A stretch of DNA of 64,000 nt from Bursaphelenchus xylophilus. Its lineage: Eukaryota > Nematoda > Chromadorea > Rhabditida > Aphelenchoididae. Position 1 is the stretch's first letter. Every line of letters begins with the position of its first letter. The notes beneath the pieces are model-generated. The model was not told where the DNA came from. It saw only the letters and a program-made list of their open reading frames with translations, and did no database searches. Location: positions 6,014,001 through 6,078,000 of the forward strand of contig CAJFCV020000006.1 in the NCBI GenBank assembly GCA_904066235.2, in the 5' to 3' direction. Position numbers and translations under genes: made by a program. Below, in pieces: positions 33,901 through 43,533 of the stretch.

Positions 33901-36852
33901 ATACTAGGAAAATGCCTTTTTGACCAAGTTTTTATCAATTCAAAAGCTTTGTTTGGAGCTAAAGTAAACCCTGGCATCTTGACAAGCCTTAAAATATCAA
34001 ATTTGATTAATACTACATCTTAATTAGAAGTCAAATGTAAAGCATTTGCGTGGTGTTGCGAGAAAAGTTGTGAGGATTTTTTCGCCTTTACAAACCAAAA
34101 TTGGGCAGCTAATTTTTACATATTCTGAATCAGAAAAATTTTACGAATTTTTTGACATCTGTGACTCCATACCGCATAGAAGTACTTTCCTTGTGAAAAC
34201 AGAAACTACAAGATTGAAAACTTACCCTGTGTTTCTTCAATAATGCCAGAAGAGTATGTTGTGAAGCGAAAAGAGACACATCGGACTGGATCAAGAAGTT
34301 GGACCCCGTTCCCAGAAAGCGGATTACTGTAGAAAAAGTCTCTTCGGCCGACATGTAATGCAGCAGAATGGCACACAAGGGATACAAAATCTGAAAGTTC
34401 TCGTAATTAAATAATACCTCCAGGGTAAAATGGAAAACAAAGCTTCCGGTGGAGATAATATATACGAGATAACACACCTCGAAACTTTTGTCAAAGAACA
34501 GGGAGAACACGTCAAACTTGTCATAAAAGATAACTACTCCGTTTCCGCTAACAAGAAATTATGAATCAGGACTTCCGAATTTGCAGCTGATTAATGTTAC
34601 AAAATCCATAAAAACAGATCGGAAGGATGAAAGGCACACCTCAGACAAAATTTGGGGCATTGCAATCTTAAGTTTGCGTGATCTATGTCGTGCACCCTTT
34701 GTATGAAATCGGCTCGCCCACACTTGCGGGCTGATTCATTTCTTATTTTGCGAGCACGACCTTTGCGGGCAATTTGCTGTGATGTCTCTTTCCGCCTTGT
34801 CGAACTGTCCCGGTAATAAGATAGTCTGGGAAACCTCAAGTACAAGCTTTAATGGTTTCTAAAGCTTCATGCTATGCGACTATAGACATGGCCGGAGGGG
34901 AGTTAGCTAGCGAAGAGCACGAAAAACTTTTAAAATACTAAAAACGACTGCTAATTTTTTTCTTTCGCCATCATTCGGTGCAATTACAAAAAATTCTATT
35001 GATTTCTTCAATTTTAATGCTTACAATGTATCTTTTTGGGCATGCTAATAAATACTTTACTTCTCTTATATGATTCAATCCCTTATCAATTGCAATATTT
35101 GATAGTCGTGATATTGTGCCGACTCAAAACCTCAAAAGGAAACATACAATTAAGTAATCCAATTCAATAAAAGTAAACTGCGTTCCTTACAAAATAAAGT
35201 GTGTTTGTCTTAATGAGACTTCGATATATAAAGGTATTTATCCAAGAAAAAAGGTTTCAATGAAACTTAACCCTTGTGATGATAATCTCCTTTAAACCAC
35301 TGATAAGAGAGTCCGGTCATACAGACTTCCGCCTGTAAAAACGTCATTGCTTTTTTTGTTTACCTTACTTTTTCCCAAATCACTGCTATCCTAAATCCGC
35401 CTATCAAAAACCCCCCAATAAAAAGTCGAGGAAAAAAGTTCAACAACAATTGGAAAAACCAAAAAAAAAACGTCATGCACGGACCGTCGAACACCATAAC
35501 CCAGGGCCATTGAACTAGCGTATTGTGTTCCTAATAATCAAAAGAGTAAACAAAGGCGCTCCTCCCTCACTATTTACCTAGCTGATTTTTTAAACCGAAC
35601 TTTCTATTTGTAGGCCAAGAAGAGACAACCTTCCAAATTACAGTAACCCGAACAGCAATATAAAAGTGCCTTCAAAATTGTCGTAACTTACAGGTACATA
35701 TCTAAGTTCAGGACGAATGCATTCGACAACGATGAGGACCCTCTGAAGAGCAACTGATCCCAATTGTTTCAGACTATGGTCATCTACAACAATCCCATCC
35801 ATCGACAGGAAACTGGGCTGGATTGTTTTTACTGAAACAAAAAGAACGGTCAAAAAATATTAGTACAAATGATACTCAATATATAAAACATTCTCGTACC
35901 TCCACTTTTCATGAGTTCGTTGAGTTGTTGCTGATAAAGAGCTTTGTTGGTTTCAAAGTCCTTATAATTACATAAAACACGCCATAGATCAGAGCGAATC
36001 TCATGTGTAACAGGCCAATCATTGTGTCGAACAAACTTTTTCACCTGAAATTATAGAATTATTTTATTCTATAAGGCTATTAATTACATTTTCAAGTAAT
36101 TTTCTGGCATTTCGGAGGGTCGGCTGCTGTAAAAAACTTTCACAATTAAATAATCTAGCGACTCTGACGATCAAATCTTTGTCAGTGATCGCCAATAGAG
36201 ATTCGGAGATACTCAGACTTCTGGAATCTGAATCCTGAGGCTCGTCTTCATCGACTACCGTCAAATGATCCTCTTCCGAATGGGGGTGAGAGGAAGATGG
36301 ACTGGATTCCAAGTATCCGGAGTCAATTGAAGCCGAACGGAGTTTGTTTCTGACGTCGGGAACAGATCTCTCAGAGTCTTGGCTGCCTTCGAAGCTGGTC
36401 GGTTGTTCATCGAAAGATTCCGAGATGGTCAATCCAGACATGGTTACAAAATGATCATCAAAAATATCCTCAGTGGACGAATTCTTGGACGAATGGATGG
36501 CTACGTCATCAACAAATGCTGAGTCGTTGGATTGAAGGCTAAAGGGCTGTCGACTTAATCGTTTTAAAGATCTCTTGAACTGGCAATTCACTTCTTTAGA
36601 ATCATTGCCAGGACTAACGGAGGCGAGCTCGTGTTCATCCAACCGGTTGACGTCTGCTTTATATTCGGTGGACAATCGGAAAAAGGCTTGGCCGTCTGAA
36701 GCAAGGATACTTCGAAAACGAGTTGTCGAGACCTGAGACGAACAACAGCTGAGAGTGTCCAGTCGGAAGGATTCTGTCACAATTTGAGAAGACCCTCTGT
36801 CCGGGACTGGCTCGGAATGGGAAATTACACTAAGAATGTCAAGGGATTCCAT
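30913..36852 (-). CDS. TBC/TLDc protein, TBC1D24/Skywalker family
   Basis: A Rab-GAP-like TBC domain is followed by a TLDc domain, the arrangement of TBC1D24/Skywalker proteins in synaptic vesicle and endosomal traffic. Exons: 36088-36852 (start uncertain), 35900-36044, 35692-35831, 34226-34390, 32376-32523, 31864-32111, 31470-31690, 31139-31403 and 30913-31074; from Met 36852 they join in frame to 752 aa. The first exon is Ser-rich, acidic and probably disordered. TBC motifs are HEIRSDLWRVLCN, VDDHSLKQLGSVALQRVL, RYVP|ILYPLCAILLHYMS and WSAWIFKHLPFDYLVRVVD. The TLDc part has LLIIRTTTGEIFGAYCS, YFGTGESFVF, MFMTAGDKFLI and GSGGGDAIAIRDEL. I do not see the catalytic IxxDxxR and YxQ fingers of active TBC GAPs, as is usual for this subfamily. 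The open frame continues upstream of 36852 to at least 36922, so 5' exons may be missing. Confidence 0.85.
32571..33550. repeat. Three degenerate repeats inside a TBC intron
   Basis: Units starting near 32571, 32880 and 33276 share TTTCTGTCTGT, CATTTTGAAAAATTCGA, CAAAGTTTTGGTTT and a GTGCGGTCGG...GTGCAGAGT block. They are diverged and unequal in length. The 1.7-kb intron they occupy (32524-34225) is the longest cluster of dispersed repeats in the gene part of the window. No coding frame runs through them. Confidence 0.6.
33108..33247. repeat. Dispersed repeat with GGGGCC...GGCCCC palindromes, copy 1
   Basis: Begins CATGCGAGGGGCCGCAGG and ends CCCCCTAATTTCTGG, with AAGAGTAAAAG and GTAAAAGTACCAGAAAT between. 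Both ends are GC-rich near-palindromes in an AT-rich intron. A second copy lies at 33619-33746 in the same orientation, and a lone 5' part at 33558-33596. Confidence 0.65.
33619..33746. repeat. Dispersed repeat with GGGGCC...GGCCCC palindromes, copy 2
   Basis: Same organisation and orientation as the copy at 33108-33247, with small differences in the AT-rich middle. The shared ends suggest a short non-autonomous element family or a locally duplicated segment. Confidence 0.65.
33751..34199. repeat. Large inverted repeat in TBC intron
   Basis: Arms of about 150 bp at 33751-33903 and 34053-34199 are inverted copies (for example CCCAATTTTGGTTTGTAAGG against CTTTACAAACCAAAATTGGG) separated by about 150 bp. 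Divergence is modest with a few indels. It lies immediately beside the exon that begins at 34226 on the right, inside the intron, so the pre-mRNA could form a long hairpin. Confidence 0.75.
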
Positions 36853-36972
36853 GGCCGAAATAACGGCTGCGTCTGGAGCGAGGCGTGGTCGGTTCTGATC
36901 ACAGACTGGGGGAGTGCTGGTTCTAAAGGAAACATTTCCAGAGAAATTCAAACAAATTCGAAACGAACGCAC

Positions 36973-39900
36973 ATCGCTAAATATTAATCAAAAGATTGCG
37001 AATAGAGATGACGCCAGAGATGGGCCATAACCGCATAGTATCAGAAACAATAATAAAACCAGCAACAATCACACACATTGGAACCCATCATTCTCCTAGG
37101 CCAAAACGTGATATCTACAATCATCAATAAGGAATGGGGCCTGCTCCATAATTCATGACCTTGGACTGAGTCAGCGAGAGTTTTCCCTGAGGCAAAAAAC
37201 TAGTATTTTGTGTAAATTCCTCGAGATTAGAGCGCTAATTAAACAAACGTGGCCTCTAATCCGGATCGGGATCTAAGGTTGAGCAAACAATATCTCGCGG
37301 GGAAGGGTGAGCGGAGTAAGTGTTGGCCCAAAAAAGTTTGTTTGACTTCAAATAACGACTCCGTTAATAGGCCTTTCAGAAAGTGCGAGCTGTTTTGTTC
37401 TTCTATGCGCGTACTTTTACTGCACAAAACTCTACAAAAGAGAGCGGTCGTAGCAAATAAATAAACAGATTCAACTCATGAAATTCTTTCGTAATCGGAC
37501 CCCTTTTTCACCTTTGTGCGTATTTTAAAGTTTGGGGATAGCATCAACAAGGAGTCTCAATACATTGCCTTTCAAATCATCACTAATAAGATCCGCAAAT
37601 AAAATTCAAAACAAACAAAAGCCTTTCGAAATTGTTGAAAATTTGGACACTCGGCAATGAGTCAACGGAATATGAGTAATACAAATACAACTAACCGCGG
37701 GAAAACTCTTTCAATCGCCAAAGAAAATGAATTACGATCCCACTTGCAACTGCAGCAAAATAACAAACGGCCATATAAAGAGACTTCATTTTCGGAATAA
37801 AAAGACAGGGATCAACAACTCCTTATTACAACCCCCGAATCTTTTCAATACCCTCGCTTAACCGCCCACGCCTAGTGACTATAAACAACGCGATTCGGTT
37901 ACCACCTAAATTGTCGTGTGTCCCTTCGCTTTCCTTTCTGAGTACCTGAATATTCTTCATCTTTTCGGGAAAACCCTCGGTTTCCTTTTGAATCCGTTGG
38001 TGTAAATTGCGCGCGGAACGGGAAAGTGAGGTGGAAAGCGGTAATCAAATGGAATTCGACAAAAAAACTCCAGAAAAAACTTCTGCATCTTCCAAAAAAC
38101 ACTACAAATAACGAAGGAATCGGAAATAAATAAAGCCCATTGTCTCCGATTTTCATTAAATTTTTCGGTAATTACGAATGAAATTCAAATTCAAGGAAGA
38201 ACAAGGGCCGAATCCATATAAGGGGTTCCGGATAAATTCAACTTTTTTTCGGCCATGATGCTCGGCCACGCGTTTCGGCCATACCGAATTTTATGTCCTG
38301 CAATTTGCAGAGGTTGCTATGGCCGAAAAGCGTAGCCGAGCATCATGGCCGAAAAAAATTGAACTTACCCGGAAAACCCCTCTTATACGGTGAAAGAATA
38401 CAGAAGAAGGCAGATGGACGACCTTAAAAGAATCCTCCGAGCCAGTCTTCAAAAGACTCCTGCAAAAGCTCGTTTCAAATATTATTCTTGCGGTTTAAAA
38501 TTCTTTGTTTTGGAGATGCAACCGGTCCCACCCGATTTGAACCCTCGCTCCTGAACTGACATTTTCTAATGTAACTTAAAAGGCTCCATGGAGTCATAAT
38601 TAATCAAAGCCGAGGAATCAAATGCAGTTCTATACCGGCCGGAGAGCAAAACTGAAAACAAATAAAATTCGGTCTAAAATACGAAAACAGAGTGTAAATA
38701 AAGATATCGTACAGTGGCCTGAATCAACACGACGATTGTTCAACTATCCAATTCTCTGGCCAATAGAAAAGGGCCTCCCTTTACAAAAAATCCGTGTACA
38801 TTTCGAAGGGACGCTATAAAAAATCAAACAAAATAACAGAACATTACTCTCTCGAAGGAGAATATAAATCTCAGCAAACAGTCGCCCATAATCGGATCTC
38901 TGTTTTAGACAAAGGGACCCAAACAAAACATTTAAATTGGAGTAATGACCCGAATTCCGCGTAAAAAGTTGCAAGCCAACATAACATAGACCACTGGAAA
39001 AGAAATCGAATTCGTATTGATAATCGGAGCTATACTTCCAGAGACCACCAAAAGTTTAAAAGGCCAAAAGTTAATTACAGAAGCGGAACCTAAAATAACT
39101 TCTTTTCGGCTGCAGAACTCAAAACAAGACCCTAAATCTGTTTAAATCGGAGCCCAATACTTTAATCCCCATCTTCTGAACATCAGACCCCACTAAATAT
39201 AACGGGAAAATAAGACGATGTTGTTATGGAGATACGAAAATAAATTACACCGACTATACGAAATTATCCGCCCATATATGGCGTGGTTATCTATGAGTGT
39301 TTACCACGGTTTGGAAACTATGAGTAAATAGAAGATGGATAGCAACTTATCGTGTATACAATAATCTGGGGCAACTGATTGCGTAACATGTTGTTTCCGA
39401 TCTCTTGAGGACACTCAAGACTCATTTTCTTACCAAACTATTATCAAAAAGCGAAGCACTTATGACTTTCTGCATACTTCACACGACTTAAAAAAATGCA
39501 AATACAGTCAGAAAATTATATTTTAATTGAAACCACTCCAATTCAAATTCAAAAAAGAAGCTAATCCTTCAGAAAGGACAATTCTACATTAATAAACGAC
39601 CTTCTAAGATGTCAACAAAGTACCTGCAAAACGTTTACAAAATGCCCGCCCAAAATAGCGTAGAGCCAAAAAGAAGGAGATAGGTTATCAGAGAGTAAAC
39701 AAGGCGATTCGAGGACCCTCAAGAAGCCTGATCAGCTTCCGAGCAGACCATCTCAGAAATGGGGGGAAACAACGCCCGAGAGCATCGTCCCGACCCTTGT
39801 CCAGCTCTCCTTTCTTCCTGTTTCAACGGTCATTCCAAAGGTTTGTGTCGTGTTATCTGATTCCATTTCACAAATTCAAGGTTCATATCGGGTTTCATAA

Positions 39901-40101
39901 AGACCAAAATACAAAATTAAGTAAAATTAAGAAAATTGACTACATGAGGACGTAATTAATAGCTCAGCTCGCTTTAATACCATTTAATCAAAATCGCTTT
40001 CACGACCTTTAAAAAGCTTAATTAATGAGATAATTTGCGATTCCCGCAATAATCATCCTTTCGGCAGCCGACTTCCCCGAAAGTGGTTTATCTTCGCCTA
40101 C
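36973..40101. other. Region between TBC exons and unrecognised minus exons
   Basis: About 3.1 kb of AT-rich sequence without a supported coding exon apart from the MITE at 38217-38387. If the exons at 40.1-40.9 kb belong to the TBC gene, this is one intron; if not, it holds the TBC promoter. Confidence 0.45.
38217..38387. repeat. MITE with ~66-bp terminal inverted repeats
   Basis: The left arm (38217-38283) and right arm (38318-38387) are near-perfect inverted copies. They begin TATAAGGGGTT and share TTTTTTTCGGCCATGATGCT and CGGCCATA, around a 34-bp centre. No coding capacity. The short length and long terminal repeats define a miniature inverted-repeat element; the target site cannot be fixed, though TTATA/TATAA flanks suggest a TA or TTA target. 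Confidence 0.8.
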
Positions 40102-40877
40102 CTGTTGTTTTCGATTCATCTGAAGCATATACTGGAGTTCGGCAATACTGCCATAAGGGATGTCACAGGGTTGTTTTCGGAGATCGGTATAACTCGTAAA
40201 TGTCTGTAAAGGTCAAACTTCTGTAGGATTTTAAAACTTTTCTCACCTGTTTGTCATCTATAGTGCTCGGTCTAGAGACCTTGGTGCCGGGAATGGCTGT
40301 GCTTCTCTGCTTCGGCCCTAATCTCAAAGATCTTCGGACGACTATCGACAACCGTGAGAAAAGACCGGAACTCTGGGATGCGTTGGATGCCCGCACAAAG
40401 CCCACTCGGCCAGGCTTTTCGTCCTCATCCCATTCGAAGTGGACGGACTGGCGCGGCTTTTCTGAATCGCCTGCCGGACCGATGGACGACTTCTGATTCT
40501 TGATGTCATTGTGATTGTTTGCATTCAATTCTGTTCGGAAAGCCTCCCCCACCTCGGTCATACCCTGCAAAAAATTATGAAACTTGAGAAAATTTAATAT
40601 CTGGTGGATCCAGATATCTCAACTACAACAGAAAAAATTCACACTCCTTCACGTAAATCCATAAAACGCGTCCCTCGGAAAGAGAAAATCCCCACAAGCG
40701 CCATAGAATAGCCAGGAGGAGAGCGGACCTCTGGCCATTATTCCCTTCCGCATATTTTATGCCCTCCGGCGTTACGAGTTTTAAAAAGCGCCGGAACTCC
40801 CGAACTACTTGTAATAAGGCGTCACAGCCCGCAAAGACACGCTCTTTCGATCCGAAATTATAAACATTTGGTTGCAT
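40102..40877 (-). CDS. Unrecognised protein, or 5' exons of the TBC gene
   Basis: Three minus-strand exons join in frame: 40653-40877, 40247-40564 and 40102-40203 (215 codons, open at the 3' end with a clean CAG|GTAGG donor). The first encodes a mostly helical, partly hydrophobic stretch (NVYNFGSKERVFAGCDALLQ, then LLLAILWRLWGFSLSEGRVLW). The second is hydrophilic with a basic run (RLSIVVRRSLRLGPKQRS). The third ends in SIAELQYMLQMNRKQQ, a possible short helix. The frame also stays open upstream of Met 40877 to an acceptor at about 40963. I do not recognise a family. The last exon ends in phase 0; a phase-0 acceptor in the long TBC exon exists (for example after the CAG before 36894), so it may be the TBC N-terminus, but that junction is unproven. 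Confidence 0.5.
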
Positions 40878-41349
40878 AATGCCGTCGTCTCTGATCACCC
40901 AATTAGTCGGAGGAGTTGTCAAAGAATAATATCGAGGATACAGAGTATTACGATAGGCTAAAGATTATACAACCTTCGACAGATGGAATTGGTGATTCAA
41001 GAAGTCAGTAAATTAACGAATAAATAAAGAAATGAGTTATAAGCAACACAGTGAGTTACGCAACCATATTAATCATGTCTCGCTAAATTAATAAAAAGTA
41101 AAACAATCGTAAATCGTGGCTTATCAGAACAGCAACAATTAGTGTATTGGGGTCCTTATCTTCGCATTCGTGAAGGAGTCAATTACTTTTTAAGACTTTT
41201 ACTTTTCCGAAAAAATAAATTTTCGATTTTTAGACTCTGGCATAACGCCACAGTCCTGTCCCCGCCCCACCACGAAAACATTTCTTAAAAAATAAGAAAA
41301 TGTTGAACGTGTAAGAAGAGCGGATTGATTTACCAAGTATAAGTCTTGA
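40878..41349. other. Divergent promoter region
   Basis: AT-rich spacer between minus-strand exons ending at 40877 and the FAM114A start at 41350. It presumably drives both directions. No motif was identified. Confidence 0.4.
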
Positions 41350-43269
41350 ATGGCTGACTCCGATTCTGACGATTCATTCCATAGTGCATTTGGAGATGAT
41401 CAGGATGAAGAACAACCTCATGAACAAGGCTATAAGCACCCAGATGAGGCGACCGAAGAAGTAATTCGATCACGTGATAAGACGGTAATCAAAGTGAGTT
41501 TTTGCATCTTTTTTAAATCGAAGTATAGGAAGAACCTGTCGATCACAACAGTTCGGAACGATTTGCCGAACCGAAAGATGTTTATGAAGAAAGTTTCGTC
41601 TCAAGCGACAAAAATACACGTGAAAGGCTCCATATAGAAGAGAATCTGAACGACGTTGATAAGACCTTAACATCCGATAATGAAATTAAACCCTCGTCTG
41701 ATGGCTGGGAGGAAAATTGGGGCGATGAAAGCTCGGATTCAGATTGGGAAAATTGGGGCGAAAAAGAAGAGGAAAGGAATAAAAAACACCATCTAAAACA
41801 TGTTCGACCGACAGTACATGACATTCCAAGCGATTCTACAGAAGCTGAGGAAGAAGTGGATAAAAGTAAGAAGAGAGAACGGCAATTGGAACATCAGAGT
41901 CAGAGTATTTGGGATTGGAGTGGTTTTAGTGAGGCGGTCAGTGCCGTTGGTAAGTTAATTTTATTATCTATTTTTGTTATTTGAGGTGATAAGATATCCA
42001 ATGTAGTGGAGACTGGGTTGGGACTCCCCGCACCTGAAGAAATGGCCCAATTGTCGATCTCGGAAAGGAGGAAACTTCTCGAGGAAGCTCAGAATGCAAA
42101 AGAGCCAGAACCGTCCCTATCATCTGATGAGGCGACAGAGCCTCAGTCTCCTTCACCTTCAGGAATACCAAACATCCCGACCTCGGGCTTTGGCGGGTTA
42201 TTTTCTGGGCTCATGAATGGAGGATTAGATGTGTTAGAGAGTTTGGGAAAGAAGACATTTGAGACCTTAACAGTTAAGGATGAGGTGAGTGAGTATTTTG
42301 TTTTTTTTTTTAATAATTTTCTTACCTTCATGTTTTCAGACGGAACGAAGAAAGTTCTTTCTCTCAGCCGTTGATTCTAGTGATGCAAGTTTGTCCGAGA
42401 TGTTGAAGGAAGTTAAGAAAAACAAGGATTTTGAGACAGATGTAAATCCATCCAGAAAGGCCCGATTTGGTTATGGGAGCGCAAACTTGGAGAATGCGGA
42501 AACAAATTTCATCACTTTGTTTGAGAGGAACGAAGGAATGGTCCACTTGGAAGGCCTTGAATTGATCTCATCTTCTCAGAAGCAACGGATTACAAGTGAT
42601 TTCAACGAAGTGTAAGTCAACTTAATTAATCAAAGTATAAGAGTCCTTTTTTAGATTTGACGAAAAAATTAATGAATTTATTGTTGAGGATGTGAGTGAA
42701 TGTGGAACCGATGATTTTGTATACGAAATGAAGAAGTGCCTAAGTGGAGTAGATCTTCCTTTTAAAGCAGATAATGTGCTGAAAGCAGATAAAGAGTTGG
42801 TAAATGAATTGGAGAAGACGCAGCGGACAGTTGACCAGGGGCTTGAATCCGGTGTTGAGGTCATGCATCAGAAGGCCATTCAGAGTTTGGCCAAGTTTAC
42901 TGCACATTCCATTCAGGTCAGAGAAATTCGTTGTTAACTACTTCGGTATATGCGAATATATTTTCTCATCATGGATTTCAGGCCTTGCACAAGATATCTC
43001 AACTTATGTTATTGCAAGATGAACCTTCGGATCTCGAGTCAGTGTTTGCCTTTACTTTCGTTTTATGTCGTCGTCTTTCATTTTACGCTTCTCAATACGC
43101 AAACCTGCTGAGTGTTTTGGATTCGTCAACAACTGTAAGTTTAACACTTTTATTATTATCCTTGATTTAGGTGGATAATGTAGTAACGAACATCTTCTTC
43201 GAGTGCTCTAACGCCTGTCATTACGTGAAGAAGGCGCTGTCATTACTAAAACCCCTTTTTTGTAAATAG
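41350..43269 (+). CDS. FAM114A family protein
   Basis: Seven exons (41350-41493, 41529-41949, 41986-42284, 42340-42611, 42655-42916, 42982-43134, 43171-43269) give 549 aa. The N-terminal third is acidic and disordered, with tryptophan repeats (GWEENWGDESSDSDWENWGE). Then come IWDWSGFSEAVSAVG, VVETGLGLPAPEE, GGLFSGLMNGGLDVLESLGKKT and a helical C-terminal domain. This pattern is that of FAM114A1/FAM114A2 (NOXP20), cytosolic and Golgi-associated proteins of poorly known function. The first intron is only 35 bp. The stop is followed by an AATAAA at 43490 and then the phospholipase gene, suggesting an operon. Confidence 0.88.
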
Positions 43270-43489
43270 ATTTTTTTTGTATGATAGTAGAACTGGGTTC
43301 CGATGTGTTAACAGATTTCTTGCGGGTGGAATTGTTTATAGAGAGGTGAAATGCTTATCGTTGACTTCTCCAATTGTTGCAGTGTTTTCTATAAAACGTG
43401 TTTTTATTGTCATTTGATTCATAAATACGTGCAAATTTTTGAGCCTAAATATTGAGAAAAGAAGTCTGCACCTCTACGAAAATATTTGA

Positions 43490-43495
43490 AATAAA
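43490..43495 (+). terminator. Polyadenylation signal between FAM114A and the phospholipase
   Basis: AATAAA 220 bp after the FAM114A stop. A CATCCAG acceptor at about 43516-43522 and the next ATG at 43534 follow within 45 bp, matching operon intercistronic spacing. Confidence 0.6.
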
Positions 43496-43533
43496 TTTTT
43501 TATAAAATTTTTGAACATCCAGGCTGGTCGGTC

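Noticed and set aside
34391..34560. Possible cassette exon in the TBC gene (KFDVFSLFFDKSFE frame)
   Set aside because: Its acceptor phase does not match the preceding exon, and joining 35692 directly to 34390 gives the natural TBC sequence RYVP|ILYPL.
38520..38560. Minus-strand GGTTCAAATC resembling a tRNA T arm
   Set aside because: The five bases either side are not complementary and no cloverleaf can be drawn.
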